Assembly (NCBI GenBank): GCA_965368185.1
Contig: CBDULZ010000006.1
Span: forward strand, 27,134 to 91,133
Source of the DNA: Kriegella sp965368185
Lineage (GTDB): Bacteria; Bacteroidota; Bacteroidia; Flavobacteriales; Flavobacteriaceae
Length of the DNA stretch: 64,000 nt
Direction of reading: 5' to 3'
In this document: positions 32,105 to 40,473 of the stretch, piece after piece
How the letters are laid out: every line of letters begins with the position of its first letter
How positions within the stretch are numbered: position 1 is the first letter of the stretch
Position numbers and translations under genes: made by a program
Notes under the pieces: model-generated
Seen by the model: the letters and a program-made list of their open reading frames with translations, nothing else
Database searches by the model: none
Told to the model about the DNA's origin: nothing

Positions 32105-32920
32105 ATGCAACAGATTATAAATTTTGTATTACGGTATAAGAGCTTTCTACTCTATTTTTTCTTACTAATAATAGCTTTGGCATTTACCGTACAGTCGCAT
32201 TCGTATCATCAATCGCGGTTTTTTAATTCATCCAATTGGATTACTGGTAATATTTATGAAACATCCCATGGCATTTCGTCCTACTTTGGCCTCAGGGAGG
32301 AAAATAAAAAATTAGTTACCGAGAACAAACGGCTACGAAGTTTACTTTTCAATAGCGAAACAACTGATTCTATAGCACTTGACTCGACCATCAACTACAA
32401 CGTGGTCGCCGCTAGAGTTATTAAAAATAGTTATACCGACCAACGAAATTACATCACTATAAATAAAGGGGAGATTGATAGTATCAAACAAGACATGGGG
32501 GTTATAACTACCGAAGGTATTTTGGGCATAGTTGAGAATACCTCTGAAAATTTTGCAACGGTTCAGAGCATTCTGAACGAAAAATCAAATATAAATGCCA
32601 AAATTAAAAACAGTAATCATTTTGGGTCATTGGTTTGGGACACCAAGGCATATAATGTGGTGCAATTGATCGATATTCCAAGATTTGTTCAATTAAATGT
32701 TGGTGACACCATCGTTACCGGAGCCATGAGCAGTATTTTTCCCGAGAATGTTCCTATCGGCAGGATAAAAAAATTCAATCTCGATACAGCCAAGAGTTTT
32801 TACAGTATTGATGTCGATCTTTTTAATGATATGACAAATATCAAAAATGTCTACATTGTCAACAACGTATACAAATCGGAGATTGATCAATTGGAAGCCA
32901 AGACCATAAACAATGATTAG
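32105..32920 (+). CDS. mreC: Rod-shape-determining protein MreC
   Basis: A 271-residue bitopic protein linking MreB to the periplasmic PBP2. One transmembrane helix lies at about residues 12-28 (KSFLLYFFLLIIALAFT), followed by a coiled-coil segment (YFGLREENKKLVTENKRLRSL, here trimmed) and two beta domains (about 100-265) with the motif DMGVITTEGILGIVENTS. It overlaps mreD by 8 bases. Confidence 0.95.
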   Translation: MQQIINFVLRYKSFLLYFFLLIIALAFTVQSHSYHQSRFFNSSNWITGNIYETSHGISSYFGLREENKKLVTENKRLRSLLFNSETTDSIALDSTINYNVVAARVIKNSYTDQRNYITINKGEIDSIKQDMGVITTEGILGIVENTSENFATVQSILNEKSNINAKIKNSNHFGSLVWDTKAYNVVQLIDIPRFVQLNVGDTIVTGAMSSIFPENVPIGRIKKFNLDTAKSFYSIDVDLFNDMTNIKNVYIVNNVYKSEIDQLEAKTINND

Positions 32921-33422
32921 TAATTACTACTTTTTAAATATCATTCGATTTATACTACTTGTACTTGTACAGGTACTGGTCTTCAATAGGCTTAATTTCT
33001 TTGGGTTCATAAACCCAATGGTCTATATTCTTTTTCTATACTGGTACCCCATCAAAGAAAACCGATCTGCTTTTATAGCATTGAGTTTTCTTCTCGGGCT
33101 TGCCATTGATTTCTTTTCGGACACCATGGCGCTGAATGCCGCTTCAACGGTGACCATTGCCTATTTGCGCCCTGCGATAATGCGCTTTGTTTTCGGAGTC
33201 AACTTCGAATTTCAAAGTTTTAAGCTTAGTAATACCACTAAGGCACAACAAATTACATTTTTAGCGTTACTAATAATAGTACATCATCTGGTTTTCTTTA
33301 CCCTAGAGATTTTTAGTTTGGAAAACTTTCTATTAGTTTTGAAAAAGACGGTGTCGATAGGTTTAGCGACATTGGTACTATGTTTGTTGTTCGGTTCATT
33401 ATTCAGCGCTAGCAAGGAATGA
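32913..33422 (+). CDS. mreD: Rod-shape-determining membrane protein MreD
   Basis: A 169-residue integral membrane protein with five or six predicted helices and almost no soluble part. The flavobacterial MreD features FLLGLAIDFFSDTMALNAAS (about 60-79) are present. It binds MreC and RodA-PBP2 in the elongasome. The stop overlaps the mrdA start as ATGA. Confidence 0.92.
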   Translation: MISNYYFLNIIRFILLVLVQVLVFNRLNFFGFINPMVYILFLYWYPIKENRSAFIALSFLLGLAIDFFSDTMALNAASTVTIAYLRPAIMRFVFGVNFEFQSFKLSNTTKAQQITFLALLIIVHHLVFFTLEIFSLENFLLVLKKTVSIGLATLVLCLLFGSLFSASKE

Positions 33423-35287
33423 AAAAAATTTTACTTTCATCGATAATAATCATTATAGGAATCACCTTTATCACCAGGTTGTCATACTTGCAGATATTCA
33501 GTTTTTCCCCTGATGAAGTACTGGAAGATCCAGCCATAAAACGAGTCTACGATTATCCGGAACGCGGCTATATTTATGACAGAAATGGCAAATTATTGGT
33601 GGCAAACCAACCGGCCTACGATGTTATGGTCATACCACGAGAGGTAAAGGCCCTTGACACTTTGGAGTTCTGTGGCCTGTTGGGTATTGAAAAGGAAAAA
33701 TTTATTAAAAGCTTGACAAAGGCTAGAATTTATTCCCCAAGGCTACCTTCAGTTTTGGTTCCCCAGCTTTCCAAGGAAGATTATGCCAAACTACAGGAAA
33801 AAATGAGGCATTTTCAGGGCTTTTATATTCAAAAGCGCTCTTTACGTGATTACGATACTTTTAGTGGGGCGAACGTATTGGGTTACATTAGTGAGGTAAA
33901 CGAACGTGATCTGGCCAAAAACCCTTTTTATATACAAGGGGAGTTGACTGGTCGCTCGGGCGTGGAAAAACAATATGAGGATATTCTCCGTGGCAGAAAG
34001 GGAGTGCAATATATTCAAAAAGACCGTTTTAATCGTGATATTGGTCCGTACAAAGACCATATTATGGATACCTTGCCCGAACAAGGCAAAGAAATAAGTA
34101 TTACTATTGACAAAGATTTACAAGAATACGGTGAGCAGTTGATGCATGGCAAGCACGGGGGTATCGTGGCCATTGAACCAGCTTCCGGCGAAATTCTGTC
34201 GATGATTTCAGGACCAACTTACGACCCTGCTCTTTTGGTTGGTCGTGAACGTTCAAAAAATTACAGTGAACTACATTATGACACTATAGCCAAGCCATTG
34301 TTCGATCGATCAATATCATTTGAGAAAGAACCGGGATCACCATTTAAGACATTAAATGCGCTGGTGGCATTACAGGAAGGTGTAATTACTTCCGAAACTT
34401 CCATTCGATGCTATAATGGCTTTTTTATCGGAAGAAAAAAAAGAGGTTGTCACTGTGGTGGAGGTCTAAGAGATTTAAATAGTGGTATTTACCATTCATG
34501 CAATGCCTATTTTGCAGGTGTGTTTCAAAAAATATTTAGTAAGTACCCCACTCCTGACGAGAGTATGGATGTTTGGGAAAAACACATGAAAAGCTTCGGA
34601 CTTGGCGGTTACCTGGGCTCTGATATTTATACAGGACGGCCTGGGAGAGTACCGAACAAAGAGTTATATGATAAATGGTACGGTGATGGACGATGGTCAT
34701 GGTCTTATATTTACTCTAATTCTATAGGGCAGGGTGAAATTGCCGTAACTCCGCTTCAGTTGGCCAATATGACTGCGGCCATAGCAAACAGAGGCCATTA
34801 CTATATTCCCCATATCCTTAAGAAAATCGAGGGCGAAGATATTACGGACCCGAAATTTACCGAGCCTCAGCATACTACTATTGATAAAAAGCATTTTGAC
34901 CCCGTTATACAGGGCATGACCGATGTATACAACAAGGGAACCGCTCGATGGGTTCAGATACCTGATATTGCCATTGCCGGTAAGACAGGTACCGTTGAAA
35001 ATTTTACAAAAATAGACGGGGTAAAAACCCAATTGACCGACAACTCTGTCTTTGTGGCCTTCGCCCCTGTTGACAATCCGAAAATTGCCATTGCCGTCTA
35101 TATAGAAAACGGCTACTACGGATCTCGATACGCGGGACACATTGCTTCCTTAATGATTGAAAAATACATCAAAGGATTTATTACCCGAAAAGATCTCGAA
35201 AAACGGATGCTGGAAAAGACTTTGGAACATGAATATGCCAAACCTTACAGCGGAAAAGAGTTTAAGATCAACGAGTATGTCTGGTAA
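33419..35287 (+). CDS. mrdA: Penicillin-binding protein 2 (elongation transpeptidase)
   Basis: A 622-residue class B PBP that crosslinks peptidoglycan during elongation with RodA. An N-terminal membrane anchor (about 4-22) precedes the dimerisation domain (YPERGYIYDRNGKLLVANQP). The transpeptidase has the active-site SPFK (Ser-x-x-Lys, in EPGSPFKTLNAL, where many PBP2 proteins have GSTFK), SCN (IYHSCNAYFAGV) and KTGT (AGKTGTVEN). Length is normal. It overlaps mreD by 4 bases and rodA by 11. Confidence 0.97.
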   Translation: MKKILLSSIIIIIGITFITRLSYLQIFSFSPDEVLEDPAIKRVYDYPERGYIYDRNGKLLVANQPAYDVMVIPREVKALDTLEFCGLLGIEKEKFIKSLTKARIYSPRLPSVLVPQLSKEDYAKLQEKMRHFQGFYIQKRSLRDYDTFSGANVLGYISEVNERDLAKNPFYIQGELTGRSGVEKQYEDILRGRKGVQYIQKDRFNRDIGPYKDHIMDTLPEQGKEISITIDKDLQEYGEQLMHGKHGGIVAIEPASGEILSMISGPTYDPALLVGRERSKNYSELHYDTIAKPLFDRSISFEKEPGSPFKTLNALVALQEGVITSETSIRCYNGFFIGRKKRGCHCGGGLRDLNSGIYHSCNAYFAGVFQKIFSKYPTPDESMDVWEKHMKSFGLGGYLGSDIYTGRPGRVPNKELYDKWYGDGRWSWSYIYSNSIGQGEIAVTPLQLANMTAAIANRGHYYIPHILKKIEGEDITDPKFTEPQHTTIDKKHFDPVIQGMTDVYNKGTARWVQIPDIAIAGKTGTVENFTKIDGVKTQLTDNSVFVAFAPVDNPKIAIAVYIENGYYGSRYAGHIASLMIEKYIKGFITRKDLEKRMLEKTLEHEYAKPYSGKEFKINEYVW

Positions 35288-36560
35288 AAGTATCTTGCGT
35301 CGACTTGATTGGCTAACCGTACTCTTCTACTTGCTTCTGATAACAATTGGGTGGGTCAATATTTATTCAAGCACTTTTACCGAATCTGAACCCTCGATTT
35401 TTAATTTCGGGACACTGCATGGCAAACAGTTATTCTTTATCGGTGTTAGTCTAATGGCGGTTATAGTAGTGCTGGCTTTAGAGGCCAGTTTTTATGAGCG
35501 CTTTGCCAGTGTTTTTTATGTTATTGCCATGATTACGCTCTTAGGGCTCTTTGTTTTTGGGAAGACCGTGGCAGGAGCTACCTCCTGGTACGACTTGGGC
35601 TTCTTTAATTTACAACCTACCGAACTTGCAAAAGTCGCTACAGCCTTGGCATTGGCAAAATATCTAAGTGACATACAAACTGATATTAAACGGCGCAAGG
35701 ATCAATTGTATGCATTCCTGATTTTGCTTATACCCGCCTTATTGATTATTCCCCAACCTGATCCCGGCAGTGCTTTGGTATTCTTTTCACTGACCTTTGT
35801 TATTTTTAGAGAAGGTTTGCCCCTCTACTATCTAGGAATTGTATTTATTGCAATATTGGTATTTGTAACAACCTTGATGTTCGGAACCATCTGGGTAGTC
35901 ATCGCATTGGCATTAATGGTCATTCTATTCTTTCTGCTTAAGAAAAAAAGATTCAGGGTGCCGATCATGCCTTTGGCAACGGCATTGGTGATTACCATAC
36001 TGTTCTCCCTATCGGTAAATTTTGTCTTTAACAATGTGTTCGAGCAAAGACACAGAGACAGATTTGGTCTTTGGTTACGTTTGGAAAAAGACCCAAAAAA
36101 ATTAGAAGAAATACGCAAAACAATAGGTTACAACACCTATCAATCTGAAAAAGCTATAGAATCGGGCGGTTTCTTTGGTAAGGGATTTCTGGAAGGCACG
36201 CGTACCAAAGGCAATTTCGTTCCCGAACAACATTCAGATTATATTTTCACCACTGTTGGCGAAGAATGGGGGTTTGTCGGTACAACTAGTGTAATTCTTC
36301 TTTTCACGCTTATGTTATTACGCCTTGTTTATTTGGCCGAACGGCAAAAAACAGATTTTGCGCGTATGTATGGCTATGGCGTAATTTCTATTCTATTGAT
36401 CCACTACTTCATAAACATTGGTATGGTTATCGGATTGCTGCCCACCATTGGAATTCCGCTGCCTTTATTTAGTTATGGTGGTTCAGGTATGATTTTCTTT
36501 ACCATACTGATTTTTATATTTTTAAAGTTGGACGCGAACAGGTTAAAGGAAGGAGTTTAA
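35277..36560 (+). CDS. rodA: Peptidoglycan glycosyltransferase RodA
   Basis: A 427-residue SEDS-family polymerase partnered with PBP2. About ten transmembrane helices; SEDS motifs include GATSWYDLGFFNLQPTELAK, IPQPDPGSALV and FNIGMVIGLLPTIGIPLPLF-like segments ending in SYGGSG. The chosen ATG lies inside the end of mrdA (11-base overlap); a TTG 120 bases upstream would add an unrelated polar extension read from the mrdA sequence. The Asp in QPDPGS is the expected catalytic residue region. Confidence 0.96.
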   Translation: MSGKSILRRLDWLTVLFYLLLITIGWVNIYSSTFTESEPSIFNFGTLHGKQLFFIGVSLMAVIVVLALEASFYERFASVFYVIAMITLLGLFVFGKTVAGATSWYDLGFFNLQPTELAKVATALALAKYLSDIQTDIKRRKDQLYAFLILLIPALLIIPQPDPGSALVFFSLTFVIFREGLPLYYLGIVFIAILVFVTTLMFGTIWVVIALALMVILFFLLKKKRFRVPIMPLATALVITILFSLSVNFVFNNVFEQRHRDRFGLWLRLEKDPKKLEEIRKTIGYNTYQSEKAIESGGFFGKGFLEGTRTKGNFVPEQHSDYIFTTVGEEWGFVGTTSVILLFTLMLLRLVYLAERQKTDFARMYGYGVISILLIHYFINIGMVIGLLPTIGIPLPLFSYGGSGMIFFTILIFIFLKLDANRLKEGV

Positions 36561-36625
36561 AATCCGACTTGTCAATGATATTTAAATTACGGATGGCATT
36601 TAACACCATTTAAGTTTAAATACTA

Positions 36626-37447
36626 CTAAAAATTCCATCCTTTTAAATTCACATTTTTTTCCAATTCGGAAGTTAGCTCGATAGGAAGTTGTTCAAAAAA
36701 ATCGATACTTGTCAACCTTTCAATTTTATCGATGGGGACGGTAAATTGTTCAAGCGGTTTCGAACTAGATCGACTGGGCATCAAGAAAGCTATTACTTTC
36801 AAATTTGTCTTTTCTCCCTTTGCAACTATTTTGTAATAATAGTTGGGCACATCTACGTCTTCTTCCCCGATCTCTTTGAGTCCGTTTTCCAATACTCCGC
36901 CGGTCACCACAAATAGCTTATCATACCTCTTGGCCCATCGTCGCACCTGCATCTCCAAACGGTTCCAAACACCGGCATTAAAATCTCGGTCTTGCGGACT
37001 TATGTTACTGGTGTAAAATGTTTCGTTATAGGCCTGTTCTGAAAACCGCCGATCACCAGCAGGACACAAATGCCCCCTATCATAACCCGAACCACGGTAG
37101 TTTCGCCAATCCGCCGATTTGGTCTTTACCTTAGGGTCTTCAATAAAATATGGACGTTCGCGATTATCGTTGGTCAAATGTTCTTTCTTGAGTTCATAGG
37201 CAACCCATTCTGCCTGTTCAAAAGGCTCGTTATACGATAAGGTGTAATGATTATGTACAACAATGTCTCCTGTGGTCGAACTGGGCAACAGAGTTAGTGA
37301 CATTTCCGATTTAATGTCACCTTCCCCCGCCATTGAATAGGTGGCAGGGGTATAGAAATTTTCAAATAACCAAAACCCAACCACACAAATAAGCAATAAT
37401 ATGGTGAATACCGTTCTATTTCTTTTTATCGACTTTGCGCTTACCAT
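36626..37447 (-). CDS. DNA/RNA non-specific endonuclease, membrane-anchored or secreted
   Basis: A 273-residue beta-beta-alpha-metal nuclease of the NucA/EndoG family. One hydrophobic N-terminal helix (about 13-29) acts as an uncleaved anchor or signal. The active site DRGHLCPAGDR (about 130-140, general-base His) is followed by FYTSNISPQ and the metal-binding Asn region FNAGVWNRLE (about 165-174). It would degrade nucleic acid in the periplasm or outside. It is convergent with rodA. A -7-like box TAAATTTG lies 4 bases before its ATG. Confidence 0.92.
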   Translation of the reverse strand: MVSAKSIKRNRTVFTILLLICVVGFWLFENFYTPATYSMAGEGDIKSEMSLTLLPSSTTGDIVVHNHYTLSYNEPFEQAEWVAYELKKEHLTNDNRERPYFIEDPKVKTKSADWRNYRGSGYDRGHLCPAGDRRFSEQAYNETFYTSNISPQDRDFNAGVWNRLEMQVRRWAKRYDKLFVVTGGVLENGLKEIGEEDVDVPNYYYKIVAKGEKTNLKVIAFLMPSRSSSKPLEQFTVPIDKIERLTSIDFFEQLPIELTSELEKNVNLKGWNF

Positions 37448-37451
37448 ACGT

Positions 37452-37459
37452 CAAATTTA
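37452..37459 (-). promoter_or_regulatory. -7-like box TAAATTTG before the nuclease gene
   Basis: Matches TAnnTTTG on the minus strand with 4 bases to the ATG. The AT-rich setting makes a chance match more likely than at other sites. Confidence 0.35.
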
Positions 37460-37604
37460 GCTTAAATTAGTGGTATTGAGACGAGGATGCTTTGTAAGGT
37501 TTTAGGAAAAAACACGACTTAATTTTGGAGCTTTTCCCACGGGATTCGACTAGAATTTTTTGATAACATATTAAGAAACTATTAAAACAGAAAGGAAACA
37601 AACA

Positions 37605-38069
37605 ATGCTTACATGGAATAATGTAATCAATTTTACGGTTAAAGGTAACCCTGAACCGAACCGAAGAGTAGAAAAAACCGAATCCGAGTGGCGCGCCCTT
37701 TTATCACCCGAACAGTTTAGGGTTACCCGTAAAAAGGGCACTGAGGCTCCACACACGGGTGCCCTCTGTGGTATTCATGAAGCTGGCAAATATAATTGCG
37801 TATGCTGTGATACCCCTTTATTTGACTCGACGATTAAATTTGAATCAGGCACCGGGTGGCCCAGTTTTACCCAACCGATAGCGGAAAATGCTATAAAGTA
37901 TGAAAAAGATACCGCTTTCGGCATGGTTCGGGTCGAGGTTATGTGCAATACCTGCGATGCGCATTTAGGCCATGTATTTCCCGATGGACCAAAGCCTAGC
38001 GGATTGCGCTATTGTATTAATTCTGCATCAATGCAGCTACAAAAAGAAAGAACAACGAATGAACAATAA
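37605..38069 (+). CDS. msrB: Peptide-methionine (R)-S-oxide reductase MsrB
   Basis: A 154-residue enzyme reducing Met-(R)-sulfoxide in proteins. Zinc is held by two CxxC pairs, CVCC in YNCVCCDTPLF and CNTC in VMCNTCDAHLGHVF. The catalytic Cys is in LRYCINSASM near the C terminus, and a likely recycling Cys is in GALCGIHEAG. The signature GTGWPSF is intact. There is no signal peptide, so it is cytoplasmic. It overlaps msrA by 11 bases, so the pair is coupled. Confidence 0.97.
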   Translation: MLTWNNVINFTVKGNPEPNRRVEKTESEWRALLSPEQFRVTRKKGTEAPHTGALCGIHEAGKYNCVCCDTPLFDSTIKFESGTGWPSFTQPIAENAIKYEKDTAFGMVRVEVMCNTCDAHLGHVFPDGPKPSGLRYCINSASMQLQKERTTNEQ

Positions 38070-38613
38070 AAAAAAGGAAATAGCCACACTAGGCGGAGGT
38101 TGCTTTTGGTGCATGGAAGCCGTTTTTCAAGAAATCAAAGGTGTTGAAAAAATAATATCGGGCTATACTGGAGGTTCCGCCCCCGGGAAACCCACATATA
38201 GAGAGGTTTGCTCTGGTCTTACTGGCCATGCCGAAGTGGTACAATTGACGTTTGACCCGGAAGTAATTTCGTACCAGGATATACTCCTCATCTTTATGAC
38301 AAGTCATGATCCAACCACTTTGAATCGTCAAGGTGCAGATGCAGGCACCCAATATCGATCTGTAATCTATTACCACGATGAGCGTCAAAAAGAGATTTCG
38401 GTAGCTGTGGCGAAAGAAGTGGCACCTTATTATGAAAACCCTGTGGTGACAGAGATAAGTCCGTTGGAAACATTTTACCAAGCCGAGGATTATCACCAAG
38501 ATTATTACAGAAACAACACCACGCAGGGATATTGCAGCGCTGTGATCACTCCGAAATTAGCAAAATTGCGTAAGATGCATGCCGATAAACTAAAAGGAGT
38601 TTCTGCCTCGTAG
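38059..38613 (+). CDS. msrA: Peptide-methionine (S)-S-oxide reductase MsrA
   Basis: A 184-residue enzyme reducing Met-(S)-sulfoxide. The active site GGGCFWCMEAVFQ is at about residues 10-22. The substrate loop GYTGGSAPGKPTYREVCSG, the Glu of GLTGHAEVV, and the Asp/Tyr of ADAGTQYRSVIYY are intact, and the C terminus has the resolving Cys in TQGYCSAVITPKL. The start at 38059 is preferred over one 87 bases upstream, which would only translate msrB sequence out of frame. No signal peptide. Coupled to msrB by an 11-base overlap. Confidence 0.97.
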   Translation: MNNKKKEIATLGGGCFWCMEAVFQEIKGVEKIISGYTGGSAPGKPTYREVCSGLTGHAEVVQLTFDPEVISYQDILLIFMTSHDPTTLNRQGADAGTQYRSVIYYHDERQKEISVAVAKEVAPYYENPVVTEISPLETFYQAEDYHQDYYRNNTTQGYCSAVITPKLAKLRKMHADKLKGVSAS

Positions 38614-38646
38614 TACCTTCATTATAAATTTTATTTTTAGCGAGGC

Positions 38647-38740
38647 TATTTGTTGAAAGGGTATATTACCAATACGACTACGAGCGACCTGACCACTATT
38701 ATTTACAGTAGGCAGTCTCAATCGACTTTCTCAACAAATA
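38647..38740. repeat. 94-base inverted-repeat structure before the redoxin gene
   Basis: TATTTGTTGA (38647-38656) and TCAACAAATA (38731-38740) are perfect 10-bp arms, and a few inner bases (AGGGT with ACTTT) can extend the stem past a mismatch. A smaller imperfect hairpin sits inside (CTGACCACT with AGTAGGCAG). It ends 17 bases before the ATG at 38758. It could be a folded leader, a small RNA or the scar of a short mobile repeat; no target-site duplication is apparent. Confidence 0.5.
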
Positions 38741-38757
38741 ATTAAGATAAGACACTT

Positions 38758-39255
38758 ATGAGCAATACGACGAGCTATGGCATTGGCGGCTACAAAGCCC
38801 CTCAACTTTTAGTAGATCAGTGGATCAACAGTATTGGAGACACTACGCCACCTATTGAGCTTTCCGATTTTGACGGAAAGTTTAAAGTCGTCTATTGCTT
38901 TCAAAGCTGGTGCCCTGGCTGTCACAGCAGGGGCTTTCCTGCCTTACAGCAAATGACCAAAGCTTTAAAAAACAATCAGGCTGTTGTCTTTTTGGCGATA
39001 CAAACCGTATTCGAAGGCTACGAGGCCAACACCTATGACAAAATGGTGGAAACACAAATAAAATACAATTTAAACATCCCTTTTGGTCATGACCCGGGCG
39101 ATGAAAGTTCGCACAATCGGTCTAAGGTTATGTACCACTACAGAACGGGTGGCACACCATGGTTTATTTTTATCGACAAAAAAAATAATGTAGTGTTCAA
39201 TGATTTTCATTTGAATGTCGAAAAGGCCATCGAGTTTTTAAAATCGATTCAGTGA
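38758..39255 (+). CDS. Thioredoxin-fold redoxin with CPGC motif
   Basis: A 165-residue cytoplasmic protein of the thioredoxin/peroxiredoxin superfamily. The active-site pair is CPGC in YCFQSWCPGCHSRGFPAL (about 57-60), and a cis-proline follows in TGGTPWFIFIDKKN. The segment IPFGHDPGDESSHNRSKVMY between them is typical of a group of AhpC/TSA-like redoxins in Bacteroidota. It may supply electrons to the neighbouring Msr enzymes, an inference from context. It has its own long structured leader. Confidence 0.82.
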   Translation: MSNTTSYGIGGYKAPQLLVDQWINSIGDTTPPIELSDFDGKFKVVYCFQSWCPGCHSRGFPALQQMTKALKNNQAVVFLAIQTVFEGYEANTYDKMVETQIKYNLNIPFGHDPGDESSHNRSKVMYHYRTGGTPWFIFIDKKNNVVFNDFHLNVEKAIEFLKSIQ

Positions 39256-39283
39256 ATGGGCCTTCACCCTAAAAACAAATTAT

Positions 39284-39595
39284 ATGGAACAAAAAAACGC
39301 AGCAACCGAAACTTCCGGTTCAGAAATAATACATGACAAAGAAAACAAACGGTTTTCAATGAAAATAAATGGCCAAACCGCCAAGGTCGACTATTCCCTT
39401 AGAAATGAAAAGATGTATTTGGTTTATTCTGAAGTACCCTATAATTTAAGAGGACAAGGAATTGGCAAGGAATTGGTTGAAAAAACCTTTGAAAAATTGA
39501 CCAAAGAAGGTTATTCCGCAGTGGCGGTATGCTCCTATATTAGGGCGGTAGCTAAAAGAAGTTCAAAATGGAAGTCGATAATTGACTACAACTAA
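39284..39595 (+). CDS. Small GNAT-like N-acetyltransferase (YjdJ type)
   Basis: A 103-residue minimal GCN5-related fold. The acetyl-CoA binding motif is NLRGQGIGKELVEKTFEKL (about 45-63), with the flanking VYSEVPY and AVAVCSYIRAVAKR strands of this mini-GNAT family. Substrate is unknown. It lies 28 bases after the redoxin gene and is likely cotranscribed. Confidence 0.82.
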   Translation: MEQKNAATETSGSEIIHDKENKRFSMKINGQTAKVDYSLRNEKMYLVYSEVPYNLRGQGIGKELVEKTFEKLTKEGYSAVAVCSYIRAVAKRSSKWKSIIDYN

Positions 39596-39650
39596 AATTA
39601 TGTAGCTGTAGTTTAAACCTATTCCTGAAAAAAAAACACTGATTTTCGCC

Positions 39651-39899
39651 ATGTTAAAACTAATAAAGGCTTTACCTATAGGATATTCCGAAGTAACTTA
39701 TCAAGCCAAAAAATATGGTGTGACACGTACCGATTTCAATAAAGGAAGCAGCCATAAAGTATATGCCGAAGAATTGGGTGGATGTAATTTTATCAGTTTC
39801 AACTATTATATAACGTATACATCGGAGAAGCTACAACCTTGTGAAATGCCTGCCCAGAAGGTTATTGATTTTCTAAACAATTACCAATGCTTAACCTAA
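39651..39899 (+). CDS. 82-residue protein linked to the MsrA variant
   Basis: A small cytoplasmic protein with two distinctive segments, YGVTRTDFNKGSSHKVYAEE and GGCNFISFNYYITY, and a C-terminal helix containing PCEMPAQKVIDFLNNY. It has no transmembrane helix and only two Cys. It overlaps the MsrA-variant gene by 13 bases, so the two are translationally coupled. I recall this family being annotated loosely as a peptide methionine sulfoxide reductase component because of that linkage; nothing in the sequence shows catalysis. It may be a partner or adaptor. Confidence 0.7.
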   Translation: MLKLIKALPIGYSEVTYQAKKYGVTRTDFNKGSSHKVYAEELGGCNFISFNYYITYTSEKLQPCEMPAQKVIDFLNNYQCLT

Positions 39900-40429
39900 A
39901 GTACAAAGTACCTGAGTCGTTAATTAAAATCGCATTTGGCGGTGGTTGCCACTGGTGTACCGAGGCGGTTTTTCAATCATTGAAAGGTGTTGTAAGGGTT
40001 GAACAAGGTTTTATTGCATCCACCGCCAAAAATGACACATTCTCAGAAGCGGTCATAGTTCATTTCGATGATAATTTAATTTCGCAGCGAATTTTGATTG
40101 AAATTCATTTGCACACCCACAACTGCACATCTTATCATTCCATGCGCAATAAATATCGGTCTGCCGTATACACTTTCTCGGTGAATCAGGCCATTGAAGT
40201 ACAACAAAGCCTCACAGATTTGCAACCCGCATTTAACCATCGATTAGTAACTAAGGTGTATCCGTTTGTTAAATTCAAACCTTCAGAAGAACGATTTACC
40301 AATTATTATGGTAAAAACCCTTCTAAGCCCTTTTGTAAAAATCACATTGACCCTAAACTGAGCCTACTATTGACCCAATTTACAGAACAGGTCAATACGA
40401 AGAAATTTGGGGAAGCCATCCCATCATAG
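39887..40429 (+). CDS. Divergent MsrA-family protein
   Basis: A 180-residue MsrA paralogue. The active-site block is GGGCHWCTEAVFQ (Phe of GCFW replaced by His), and the C-terminal resolving Cys remains in KPFCKNHIDPKL. The substrate loop is changed: GYTGG becomes GFIAS, the PTYREVCSGLT stretch is deleted, and the Asp before QYRS is missing (MRNKYRSAVY). The Glu is probably kept in FSEAVIVHF. Thiol chemistry may persist with altered substrate choice. It overlaps the 82-residue gene. Identity with the first MsrA is low, so it is an old subfamily, not a recent copy. Confidence 0.85.
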   Translation: MLNLKYKVPESLIKIAFGGGCHWCTEAVFQSLKGVVRVEQGFIASTAKNDTFSEAVIVHFDDNLISQRILIEIHLHTHNCTSYHSMRNKYRSAVYTFSVNQAIEVQQSLTDLQPAFNHRLVTKVYPFVKFKPSEERFTNYYGKNPSKPFCKNHIDPKLSLLLTQFTEQVNTKKFGEAIPS

Positions 40430-40473
40430 AAAATTCTGTTTCTTTTATCAACAATATTCAAAACAACCTAATT

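Noticed and set aside
35157..35276. N-terminal extension of rodA from a TTG
   Set aside because: The added 40 residues are polar and overlap mrdA; the first RodA helix begins soon after the ATG at 35277.
37972..38058. N-terminal extension of msrA
   Set aside because: It would only read msrB codons out of frame; the MsrA family starts at the ATG at 38059.
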